From Vibrio algarum (lineage in GTDB: Bacteria > Pseudomonadota > Gammaproteobacteria > Enterobacterales > Vibrionaceae): DNA of 64,000 bases. The notes below the pieces were generated by a model. That model was not told the origin of the DNA. It ran no database searches and was given only the letters and a program-made list of their open reading frames with translations. This document shows, one piece after another, positions 54,690-63,898 of the stretch. A program made the position numbers and the translations under genes. The stretch is from positions 1,302,001 to 1,366,000 of the forward strand of contig NZ_JAQLOI010000003.1 in NCBI RefSeq assembly GCF_028204155.1, given 5' to 3'. Every line of letters begins with the position of its first letter. Position 1 is the stretch's first letter.

Positions 54690-54856
54690 TGATTGTGTAT
54701 CTTCAACATGGAGGAGGCTTTAAATCGAGTGTAAAGGTCGCTATTAAGGATGTAGTGGCTGGTTACGTTAGAACCATGGATGGCGTTAAAAACACCTCTG
54801 AATTATTCAACTGTACCACTTGTAGAGAAGATAGTTTCTGTCTTCTCTATTTTTTT
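54690..54856 (+). ncRNA. Candidate small RNA ending at a strong plus-strand terminator
   Basis: TAGAGAAGA (54823-54831) pairs with TCTTCTCTA (54841-54849), followed by T7. It is a clear plus-strand terminator with no plus-strand gene before it. The preceding stretch contains GGAGGAGG (about 54711-54718) but only an 8-codon ORF. The 5' end of the proposed RNA is a guess; the gap 54436-54891 holds otherwise only the operator array. Confidence 0.4.
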
Positions 54857-54891
54857 ATGTGCTAAAGCCATTATGTTAATTCGTATACAAG

Positions 54892-56448
54892 TTATGTGAG
54901 GAATGCTATCAATTCTTCTTGAGGTAGTGGTTTTGAATAGTAGTAACCTTGTATGTAAACAAAACCTAATCGATTTAGAATTTCAAGTTGAGATGCTTCT
55001 TCTACACCTTCAACGATTGTTTTCATATTTAATTGGGTCGCTAGTGACATCATTGAATTCAATAGTGGAATTATGGTCGAATCATCGTACAGACTTTTAA
55101 CAAAAACACGGTCAATTTTTACAAAATCGAAGGGAAACTGCCGTATGAAATCTAATCCTGAATAACCAGTTCCAAAGTCATCTACTGCAAATCTAAAGCC
55201 GTGTTTAGATAACTTATCTAGGTGAATCTTGAGAGTGCCTAATTCGTTTTGAGAGAAGTTGTTGTCTTCTGTTATTTCAAGAACGATTTTACTTGCTAGG
55301 GTCGGTTGAGTATTAACTAACTCATCTATAAAGGTAACAAATGAAGGCTTAAGTATCACACTACGACTGATGTTTACACTGATATAAACAGAAGATAAGA
55401 GTGACGCATTTTCAACTAGGAAGAGAGATACTTTACCTAATACCAGTTTAGTGATGTCTTCAATTAGATTTACTTTTTCAGCTAATGGGATGAATATATC
55501 TGGAGAAATATAACCCTGAGAAGGATCTTTCCAGCGTAAAAGTGATTCGCAACCAACAGTATTACCGGATTGGAGGTTCACGATAGGTTGATAGTGCAGC
55601 TCAAAGTAGTCGTTAGAAATGGCGAATCGTAATGAGTTTTCTAAACTGTTGTTATTTCTTTTGTTATGGAGGCTTAAAATATAGTAAATAGAGATTAAGC
55701 TCGCTAATAGTAGGGGAACCCAACAATAGTGAAAAAACTGAATTATATAATAGTTTAGAGTGGTACTAACGTCTAACGCCAGTGGATACTTGTCAGACTT
55801 AACTTTGAATTGAGTCATCCCTTCGTCGAATAACTGCTCGCTTAAATTTCTTGATATTACCTCTATTCTGTAATTTACGGAGCTATCTGACAGCGCTTGG
55901 TTAATATGTCGAATAAGATATCGCGGCGGAATGAGAATGCTTAACCCTTGGCCCGTTTCATTTCTGAAAATTAGCGCAATACTTTTAGTACGGCTAAATT
56001 TTGTTCTGGTATAGGAGAGAGTGGCATGCGTTGAACTTGTTTCGAGCCTGTTCATTATTGTTTGGTATAAATAAAAAGAGGTGTCTCCATTATTGCTAGT
56101 GCAATAAATTTGACCATTTTGGTCGAAAATACCGATTTCTTTTACTCGATCTGAATTGAAGATGCTTTTTCTTAAGTCGGGCAAATTCTCTTTGCATGAT
56201 CTTCCTGAGCTACTTGGGGTTAATAAATAAGAAAACTGTTCAATGTAGTGATCAAACTGGCTTTCTATTTCTTGCAATAATGTTTGTGTTTTTACTTCAA
56301 CAATTTTATTTGAAAGCGGTACCACAAACATTAAATAAACGACGATACAAACAAGATATATCTGTAATATTTTTAAACTAGCACTATCTTCTTTGCTAGT
56401 TATGGTTCGAGAAGCGATTAACTTTAAAGCTCTAATATCTGGCATCAA
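54892..56448 (-). CDS. CSS-motif EAL-domain cyclic di-GMP phosphodiesterase
   Basis: The 518-residue inner-membrane protein has an N-terminal helix (about residues 28-47), a periplasmic sensor with two cysteines (SCKEN and YCTSN, the redox-sensitive CSS type), and a second helix (about 235-258). The C-terminal EAL domain is at about 275-518. Catalytic elements look intact: ESLLRW in place of EALLRW, EITEDN, DDFGTGYSGL, KIDRVFV and EGVEE. It should degrade cyclic di-GMP, opposing GGDEF proteins such as the one at 37.9 kb. Disulfide state may control activity, as in E. coli PdeC-type proteins. Confidence 0.9.
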   Translation of the reverse strand: MMPDIRALKLIASRTITSKEDSASLKILQIYLVCIVVYLMFVVPLSNKIVEVKTQTLLQEIESQFDHYIEQFSYLLTPSSSGRSCKENLPDLRKSIFNSDRVKEIGIFDQNGQIYCTSNNGDTSFYLYQTIMNRLETSSTHATLSYTRTKFSRTKSIALIFRNETGQGLSILIPPRYLIRHINQALSDSSVNYRIEVISRNLSEQLFDEGMTQFKVKSDKYPLALDVSTTLNYYIIQFFHYCWVPLLLASLISIYYILSLHNKRNNNSLENSLRFAISNDYFELHYQPIVNLQSGNTVGCESLLRWKDPSQGYISPDIFIPLAEKVNLIEDITKLVLGKVSLFLVENASLLSSVYISVNISRSVILKPSFVTFIDELVNTQPTLASKIVLEITEDNNFSQNELGTLKIHLDKLSKHGFRFAVDDFGTGYSGLDFIRQFPFDFVKIDRVFVKSLYDDSTIIPLLNSMMSLATQLNMKTIVEGVEEASQLEILNRLGFVYIQGYYYSKPLPQEELIAFLT

Positions 56449-56588
56449 TGAGTACTAACTTAATGTATTTGTGGCACTTATTGTTTTTACACTAGTCTAA
56501 TTCGAGCAAAGGAGTCAATGGGTTAACAAGATATATATTATAAAACAAAAACTTGAACGTAATAATGTGATGGCATGTTACGCAACAT

Positions 56589-56623
56589 AATGCGTACTTA
56601 CCATTAGAGGATAAGTACGCATT
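56589..56623. terminator. Strong hairpin after torA, T-run on plus strand
   Basis: AATGCGTACTTA (56589-56600) pairs perfectly with TAAGTACGCATT (56612-56623), then GTTTTTT on the plus side. The position fits the end of torA (minus), but the T-run orientation favours plus-strand termination. Confidence 0.6.
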
Positions 56624-56628
56624 GTTTT

Positions 56629-59072
56629 TTAGCCGTTTTTAACCGGTGTAAATGCGGTTAAGTTTGGTGTTTTACCCGTGTATTTTTCTATTTTTACTAA
56701 CGAAGAGTTTGCAGCACATCCGTTTGCCAGCCGTGATGTCGGAATATCATTAGTAAGGACATTCGCTCCACCGTTTTTGCACAACTTAGAGTCTCTATCT
56801 AAATCGGGCCAGGCACCTTCGTGGATACAAACAGAACCACTTTTAATTCCGTCAGTAACCAACGCCCCCACCAGAACTTGTCCACGTTCATTATAAGCAC
56901 GAACAAGATCACCGTTTACAATACCACGTTTTTTTGCATCTTCTGTGTTAATGCTTATTGGTTCACGGTTTGCAATTGCGTACTCTTCTCGGATTGAAGC
57001 GTAGTTAAATTGACTATGCAGGCGATGGGCTGCGTGTGCTGTCATGAGTTGTAACTCTTCATCTTTAGCCTTTCCAAGCCACTCCGTAGGTTCCAACCAA
57101 GTAGGGTGAGGCGGACAATCATCTAAGCCATAACCTTCAATTGTTTTAGAGTAAATTTCAATTTTACCAGAAGGGGTACCTAAAGGGTTCATTACAGGAT
57201 CCTTACGAAAATCAGCGTGGCGAACAAACTGGGCAGCTTTTTTATTTATTTTCATTTCAATGAGCTGATTAGCATCCCAGAACTGACCAAAGTTAGGCAT
57301 ACGGACTCTTGCTGAACGACCACCTTTCTGTGCGGTTTCATAGAATGATTTTAGCCATTCCATTTCTGACTTACCTTCTGTAAATGCAGCATGACCACCG
57401 GGTTTAAGCCTCTCAGCCATATCAGCAAAAACGTCAAAGTCATTGCGCGCTTCAAACTGAGGTGGCACGACTTGCTTCATTGGTATAAGGTGTTGATTGC
57501 TATAGTCTCCCGTCATTGTCAAATCATTGCGCTCAAATGAGCTTGTAATCGGCAAGACGATATCAGCGTGTTTGGCGGCAGCAGTCCAATAGATTTCAGA
57601 TACCACGACAAGTTCGGGTTTTTGCCATGCTTTAATTAGGCGGTTTGTATCTTGGTGGTGAGTAAATGGTGCGCCACCCGCCCACCAGATCATCTTGATG
57701 TCAGGAAAGGTAATGTCGTGGCCATTGTGGTGTATTTTTTCCCCGGGTTTTCTAGCGCTTCTACGATGCGTGCAACTGGGAATGCGTTCACTGCACCAGA
57801 TACCGCCCAATCGTTTCCTGCTGAAGAACCACCACCAATAGATGACGAAATAGCCGGAAGAACACCAGCATCACGTGTTGGGTTTCCACCATTTGAATAG
57901 TGGTAAGACAGTCCAAAACCGCCACCAGGTAGCCCGATTTGACCTAACATTGAAGCAAGTGTTGCTAGCATCCAGTGTCGCTGTTCACCATATTGCTGGC
58001 GTTGTATTCCCCAGCCACTCATTAACATGGTTCGGTTTTTACTAAAGATATCGGCTAATAATTCGATCTGCTTTTTAGGTACACCCGTAATGTTTGAGGC
58101 CCACGCTGCATCTTTGGCGATACCATCTTTTTTACCAAGGAGATATGATTCGAATTTGTCGTAACCTTGAGTATATTTATTAAGAAATACTTTGTCGTGT
58201 TTCTTAGTATCAACTAACGAATGGGCGATACCGAGCATTAGCGCAACGTCAGTCATTGGATTAGGGGCAATCCATTGGGCGTTATCTCCGAAAAACTCGA
58301 TGGTTTCTGAACGCATCGGGTCGATACAGATGACGGTTTTGTTTGATTTTTTAAGTTGATGAAAGAATTCTAGTCCGGATTCATCTGTGGAAGACCAGGC
58401 AATTTTAAGCGTATTGATAGGATTCATTCCCCACAAAACGACTACGTCGCTACTTTCAAGTATGACGGGGTGGGTAGTTTGTTGCTCATAAACTTCAATG
58501 GAGCCCATTACATGAGGCATAATCACTTGAGACGCACCAGTCGAATAATCGCCAAGATGACCCGAGTAGCCACCGGCCATTCCCATATAGCGTTGAAGCA
58601 GGGTTTGGGCTTTATGTAGTACGCCACTTGAACGCCAACCATATGACCCAGCAAAAATAGATTCTGGGCCGTAGTTTTCACGGATTCTCATATGCTGCTC
58701 GTGTATCAGGCTGTATGCTTTATCCCAAGTGACTTGGATGTACTCATCATCACCCCGTTGACCCGCTGGTGCTGTTGGATTATCTAAATAGTTTTTACGG
58801 ACCATTGGATATTTTATACGAGCCTTGGTGTGAACTTGGTCAGGCCCTGTAGATTGCAAGCTGTTCGGTACGGTTTTGGCCAATGCCCCCACTGTAGAAA
58901 GCAATTTACCATCTTTAACTTCCGCTAGCATTGCACCCATTCGACCGGCTGTGAGTATGCCTGAACCTTTGGGTTTAGCCATAAGGTGCATCGGAACAAA
59001 ACTGCTGAAAGCCAGTGAACCAGCCACCATGCTGGAACCTTTTAAAAATCCTCGGCGAGAAAAATCATTCAT
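56629..59072 (-). pseudogene. torA: Trimethylamine-N-oxide reductase TorA-type, frameshifted at 57735-57744
   Basis: A periplasmic molybdopterin enzyme that reduces TMAO at the end of the TorC electron chain. The N-terminal frame (59072 down to about 57740) has a twin-arginine signal (SRRGFLKGSSM), DDEYIQVTWDKAY and the molybdenum-ligand serine in GDYSTGASQV near residue 182. Homology then moves to another frame (down to 56629) with NGHDITFPDIKMIWWAGG, LMTAHAAHRLHSQF and a normal C-terminus. The switch lies at GGGG-AAAAAA (coding strand); one extra G or A restores an 814-residue protein reading ENPGEKIHHNGHD. It sits directly after torC. No torD chaperone gene is adjacent. Confidence 0.9.
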
Positions 59073-59087
59073 ATCATTGTCCTTTGT

Positions 59088-60181
59088 TTAATGTCCAACC
59101 ACATCTTTGGCGTGGCTTTGAAAATATTTAGTGAGTATTTCTAGGTTAAGTTCAGATATATCGGTTCTTTCTCCCATGCCTTTTGCAACAGGGCCCCATG
59201 CATTGACTGTAAAATGGTGAGGTTGAATAATGGCGTGGCAGGTAGCGCAATAGACATTATCGAGCTCTTTTGCGTAGTCCCATATCGGCTGAATAGTGTT
59301 CAGTAAAGGTGCGTCCGTTTTTGCGGTTAACGTTGCGCTTCGCCAGAAGTTGCCATAATCATCTTCTTGATATTGACCAACATTGAGTTCTGATTGCCCT
59401 TTTGATGAAAGGGTCGCAATAACTGCTCGTTGGCCCTTGTCCATATAAAGCACTCGCTCTGCACCTTGCATTTGATAACCCGATATTTGTACCGTTCTTA
59501 AACCCGAATCGTTTGAAATAAGACTAAGTTCTACTGTAGGGTTTATGTTGCCAAGGTCACCAATCGAAATGAAATCAATGGGGTATACGGACGTATCGTT
59601 AGCTAACGTTTTAGCGGTTAAGTCAATTAGTTGGCTGTAGGCTTCATTGTCCATTTCTGCTTCTGGTGCGAAATGTGCTACACCTTTATGACAGTCGATG
59701 CACGTTTGGTTGTTTTCGCTACCGAACTTGTGCATGGTTACAGCACTGTCAGATTGTTCATACGGATCCATGGCAGTAAAATCATGGCAGGAACGACAGG
59801 TAGCAGAGTCGTTATCTCGCATTTGATCCCATACAGCTTCCGCCATAGCTAATCGATGTTGCTCGTACTTCTCTTCTGAGTCTATTTTTCCGGTAATAAA
59901 TTCATGGTAAATATCTTTCGATGCTTTAATTTTTGTGATCATATAATCGATAGGATCAGTTGGTATATGACAATCAGAACATTCAGCCCGAATCCCTTTT
60001 GCATTGTTGAAATGCTTGGATCCTTGATATTCTTCATAAGGGATTTGCATAGAGTGACAAGATAAACAGAAAGTAGTGTTAGATGTGGAGTGTAGAATAG
60101 AAGCTGTTCCCCCTAGAGTTATCCAACCAATAACTACCCCGATTGTAAGAAATAAAATGAAACGAATTTTTTTGAAAACAT
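59088..60181 (-). pseudogene. torC: Pentahaem cytochrome c TorC, frameshifted in an A run
   Basis: TorC carries electrons from quinol to TorA. The frame ending at 59088 has four haem sites, CSDCH, CRSCH, CIDCH and a C-terminal CATCH. Read further upstream it also has a first site, CLSCH, after the membrane anchor (RFILFLTIGVVIGW). The ATG at 60181 (MFSKK) is in another frame; one more A in the run of seven (60167-60173) joins them into a 364-residue pentahaem protein. Without the extra base no start codon exists for the anchor in its own frame. It is 15 bases upstream of torA, one operon. Confidence 0.88.
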
Positions 60182-60372
60182 AGAAAAGACAAACCTTTTG
60201 GTCTTAGATTTAAAGAATTCTATGTACTTCAAAGCAGTATGATATACGTTTCAATAGTTGATTTTTGAAATTGGAATGGTTGTCTTGACTTGTGAGAACA
60301 AATTGAATTTCAAGACTCTATAAAGCCGGAAGAGACCTGTTTTAGTGAATGTTGTCTAGCTATTAAATTGAA

Positions 60373-60398
60373 AAGGCCGCTTCTTAGGAGGCGGCCTT
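60373..60398 (-). terminator. Terminator of malic enzyme gene
   Basis: AAGGCCGC (60373-60380) pairs with GCGGCCTT (60391-60398), followed by TTTT on the minus strand. Confidence 0.85.
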
Positions 60399-60419
60399 AT
60401 AGTGACATTTTGTCTCAGA

Positions 60420-62111
60420 TTAGAACGAAGAACGTTTATATGGGCGGTAATCTGGTGTCCAGAAGTTTTCTTTAATTTTTTGCATTATTCTTTCATCAGT
60501 GCGCTGAGAAGCGACACCTTGCTCCATAGCTTTTTTAGCAACAGCAAAGGCTATCTTAACTGAAACGTCCCTAATCTCTTCTAGAGGCGGTAACAGAGCG
60601 CCACTTCCATGGATCGCAAGTGGCGAACATTCTGCTAAAGCGCGGCTTGATTCCATAAGCATTTCGTCAGTTACGCGTCGAGCACGTGCTGATAATACAC
60701 CTAATCCAATTCCCGGGAATATATAGCTATTGTTACACTGCGCAATTGGGTAGGTTTTATTATCGATAACAACAGGGTCAAATGGGCTGCCCGTTGCGAC
60801 AAGTGCTTCTCCGTTTGTCCATCGCAAAATATCTTCTGGTAAGGCTTCAACTCGGCTTGTCGGGTTTGATAATGGGAAAACAATAGGACGTTTACAGTGC
60901 TTATGCATCTCAGTAATGATGTCTTCGCTAAATAGGCCAGGAGCACCAGATACACCAATAAGCACGGTTGGTTTTCCGTTCTTCATCACTTCAAAGAGTG
61001 AAACGTCATTACCTTCTGTTTCCCAGTCATTGAGGATTTCACGTTTCTGAACGAGTTTTTTCTGGAAATCTAAAAGGTTTGGCATATCGTCCGTTAAAAT
61101 ACCCCAACGGTCGACCATAAATACTTGCGAGCGAGCTTGCTCATCGCTGATCCCTTCAGATACCATTTGAGCAATGATAGCTTCGGCGATACCGCAACCA
61201 GCAGACCCAGCGCCCAAAAAGGCGATACGTTGTTCACTTAACTTAGATTTAGCCGCTTTACATGCCGCCAAAAGTGAGCCCACAGAAACAGCCGCAGTAC
61301 CTTGAATATCATCATTGAAGCAACAGACTTCATCTTTGTACCGTTCAAGCAGAGGCATAGCATTTTTTTGAGCAAAATCTTCAAACTGAATTAACGCTTC
61401 TGGCCATCTGCTTTTTACTGCCTGAATAAAATTGTCAACAAACGCGTTATAGTCTTGTTTACTTACTCGCGGGTGACGCCAGCCCATATACATTGGATCT
61501 GAAAGTCGTTGCGGGTTGTTTGTGCCAACATCAAGCACAACGGGCAAGCAATAGGCTGGACTGATCCCACCACATGCCGTGTAGAGAGATAACTTACCGA
61601 TTGGGATACCCATGCCACCAATACCTTGATCCCCTAAACCGAGAATACGTTCACCATCGGTAACCACAATGACTTTGACGTTGTTACGGGAAGCATTGTT
61701 AAGCATGTCTTCAATATGTTCGCGGTTCGGGTACGAGATGATGAGTCCACGAGCACGGCGATAAATATTAGAGAAGTTTTCGCATGCCGCACCAACCGTA
61801 GGTGTGTAGATAATAGGCATCATCTCGGTAATGTGGTTCTCTACGAGACGGTAAAAAAGAGTCTCGTTTGTGTCTTGAATATTTCGTAAATAGATATGCT
61901 TGTCCATATCAGATTCGAAGCTCTGATATTGTAAGTAAGCACGTTCTACTTGTTCTTCGATCGATTCAATCGCTTCAGGGAGTAAACCATCAAGATTAAA
62001 CAGAGCACGTTCGTCTTTATTAAATGCGTTACCTTTATTGAGCAAAGGTGCTTCTAGTAGAGCACGACCAGCATAAGGGATGTAGAGAGGGCGTTGGCTT
62101 TTGTTATTCAT
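60420..62111 (-). CDS. maeA: NAD-dependent malic enzyme
   Basis: MaeA decarboxylates malate to pyruvate with NAD+. The 563-residue protein has the expected blocks: MPIIYTPTVGAACENFS near residue 92, VTDGERILGLGDQGIGGMGI near 150, the metal site FEDFAQKNA and NDDIQGTAAV near 260, and the NAD motif AFLGAGSAGCGIAEA near 295. The length fits the large NAD-type enzyme rather than MaeB. It is followed by a terminator before torC. An inverted repeat lies about 75-100 bases upstream of the start. Confidence 0.96.
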   Translation of the reverse strand: MNNKSQRPLYIPYAGRALLEAPLLNKGNAFNKDERALFNLDGLLPEAIESIEEQVERAYLQYQSFESDMDKHIYLRNIQDTNETLFYRLVENHITEMMPIIYTPTVGAACENFSNIYRRARGLIISYPNREHIEDMLNNASRNNVKVIVVTDGERILGLGDQGIGGMGIPIGKLSLYTACGGISPAYCLPVVLDVGTNNPQRLSDPMYMGWRHPRVSKQDYNAFVDNFIQAVKSRWPEALIQFEDFAQKNAMPLLERYKDEVCCFNDDIQGTAAVSVGSLLAACKAAKSKLSEQRIAFLGAGSAGCGIAEAIIAQMVSEGISDEQARSQVFMVDRWGILTDDMPNLLDFQKKLVQKREILNDWETEGNDVSLFEVMKNGKPTVLIGVSGAPGLFSEDIITEMHKHCKRPIVFPLSNPTSRVEALPEDILRWTNGEALVATGSPFDPVVIDNKTYPIAQCNNSYIFPGIGLGVLSARARRVTDEMLMESSRALAECSPLAIHGSGALLPPLEEIRDVSVKIAFAVAKKAMEQGVASQRTDERIMQKIKENFWTPDYRPYKRSSF

Positions 62112-62183
62112 TTATAACTCTTATTGGCAGACTTTATTGATGGAAGTAACAGTTGTTACAAAGCGGCGACATTTTATTACATA

Positions 62184-62212
62184 TATGGATAAAAGGTAAT
62201 CGATTATCCATA
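62184..62212. promoter_or_regulatory. Inverted repeat upstream of maeA
   Basis: TATGGATAA (62184-62192) pairs with TTATCCATA (62204-62212). The 11-base spacer contributes to a central palindrome TAATCGATTA (62197-62206). It lies in the 334-base maeA/selO gap and may be an operator. Confidence 0.4.
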
Positions 62213-62415
62213 AATTAAATGGACGTAATTCGGTTTATTCCTTTTAATAGCGTAAACCTCATTGATTATAGGTCTACATTGGGTTGAAATCACTCTATTG
62301 CCTGAGCTTCACTGCATTTTATAGCGCACAGTTAAGGCGTATTTTATCTGGATATTTCGTTAGGCAGGGCTCTTTGATTGTAAACAGACGGTTAATGTGA
62401 TTCATTATAGGGATA

Positions 62416-62430
62416 AAATGATTCTCATTT
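62416..62430. promoter_or_regulatory. Fur-like palindrome upstream of selO
   Basis: AAATGA-TTC-TCATTT resembles the symmetrical core of Fur boxes. It ends 15 bases before the selO start codon, overlapping where RNA polymerase or the ribosome site would be. Confidence 0.45.
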
Positions 62431-62445
62431 ACGGAAATAACTATT

Positions 62446-63873
62446 GTGAAACTAGAAAATACTTACTATCAGTTAGGCGAAGCATTTCTTCAAGAAATCG
62501 AGCCTACCCCCGTTTTGCAACCAGAACTTTTCTTATGGAATGACTCGCTGGCACGTGAGTTAACCATGGGCAGTGAGATAGAGTCTAATGCTGCTTTGTT
62601 TTTTTCAGGCAATGAGAAATTAAACGGTTCAATTCCTATCGCGTTAGCTTACGCTGGGCATCAATTCGGTGGATTTAACCCTCAATTGGGTGACGGACGC
62701 GCTCATTTACTTGGTGAAGTACAGCTGCAAGGTGGCGATTGGGTTGATATTCAACTCAAAGGCTCAGGTCAAACTAAGTTTTCTCGACGTGGGGATGGTC
62801 GCTGCGCGATTAAACCGGCCATTCGAGAATATATCATGAGTGAAGCGATGTTTGCGTTAGGGGTGCCTACAACTCGTACACTGGCCGTTGTAACCACTGG
62901 AGAAGAGTTGTATCGAGGGTTATCGGAGCCTGGTGCGGTCGTAACTCGCGTGGCGAAAAGCCATATCAGAGTCGGTACATTTCAATATTTTTCAGCTAAG
63001 GGTGACATCGAATCATTAACGAAGCTTCTCGATTACGCGATAGAAAGACATTATCCCTCTATAGATTTACTTAATGATGATCGTGCATTTACTTTTTTAG
63101 ATGCTGTTATTGATAGCCAAATTAAAACTATTGTGCACTGGATGCGTGTGGGCTTTATTCACGGAGTGATGAATACAGACAATATGACCATATCAGGAGA
63201 AACCATTGATTATGGTCCGTGTGCAATGTTAGGGAACTATCATCCTGAGACGGTGTTCAGTTCGATTGATGAGAATGGTCGCTACTGCTTTGGCAATCAG
63301 CCTTCAATAATGCAATGGAATATGGCAAGGCTTGCAGAGAGCTTAATACCGTTAATTAAGGGTGAAAAAGATGGGGTGATAAAATCGCTAGAAGACAGGA
63401 TACTTGGAATTACGGAGAAGTATCTCGCTGCTTTTAATCAAATGATGAATGATAAACTTGGTTTGTTGGATTCAAAAGATAATAGGCTGGTGGATCAGTT
63501 TCTTACATTATTGCAAAAGGATAAGCTGGATTATACCCAGTCGTTTATTGAGTTAAGCCATGTTTTAAGTCAAAGTGATGTAACAGTAACGTCCGTAAAT
63601 AGAGAGTGGGTCTCTAAATGGCTATCCGTCATAAAGGAAGGCGATGTTCAAGAATCATTAGTATTAATGCAAAAAAATAATCCCATTGTTATTCCAAGAA
63701 ACCATCATGTAGAAAGCATTTTAGAACAGTGTAAAGAGAGCTTACTAAACACTAGCGCACTCAATTACTTAAAAGTCTTGTCATCACCATACATTGAAAT
63801 TGAACAGACAATGGAATTTCAAGACTTACCAAAAGACAACGATATAAGTTATCAAACATTTTGTGGTACCTAA
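62446..63873 (+). CDS. selO: Protein adenylyltransferase SelO (YdiU family)
   Basis: SelO is a pseudokinase-fold enzyme that transfers AMP to proteins and affects oxidative stress responses. The 475-residue protein has YAGHQFGGFNPQLGDGRAHLLG near residue 66, the lysine region IQLKGSGQTKFSRRGDGR near 104, and HGVMNTDNM with DYGP near 240, matching YdiU. The C-terminus is QTFCGT; the cysteine corresponds to the redox-active Cys/Sec near the end of SelO. The start is GTG 62446, as the protein aligns from MKLENTYYQLG. A Fur-like palindrome precedes it. Confidence 0.93.
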   Translation: MKLENTYYQLGEAFLQEIEPTPVLQPELFLWNDSLARELTMGSEIESNAALFFSGNEKLNGSIPIALAYAGHQFGGFNPQLGDGRAHLLGEVQLQGGDWVDIQLKGSGQTKFSRRGDGRCAIKPAIREYIMSEAMFALGVPTTRTLAVVTTGEELYRGLSEPGAVVTRVAKSHIRVGTFQYFSAKGDIESLTKLLDYAIERHYPSIDLLNDDRAFTFLDAVIDSQIKTIVHWMRVGFIHGVMNTDNMTISGETIDYGPCAMLGNYHPETVFSSIDENGRYCFGNQPSIMQWNMARLAESLIPLIKGEKDGVIKSLEDRILGITEKYLAAFNQMMNDKLGLLDSKDNRLVDQFLTLLQKDKLDYTQSFIELSHVLSQSDVTVTSVNREWVSKWLSVIKEGDVQESLVLMQKNNPIVIPRNHHVESILEQCKESLLNTSALNYLKVLSSPYIEIEQTMEFQDLPKDNDISYQTFCGT

Positions 63874-63898
63874 AGTGTCACTATAAGAGACGAGATTA

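Noticed and set aside
54707..54733. Eight-codon ORF after GGAGGAGG
   Set aside because: The ATG precedes the purine-rich stretch rather than following it, and the peptide is too short to support as a gene.
31241..60181. Programmed -1 frameshifting as the main explanation for the five broken genes
   Set aside because: Several sites are slippery heptamers, but any homopolymer tends to be. The affected families are not known to use recoding and no conserved stimulatory structure was seen.
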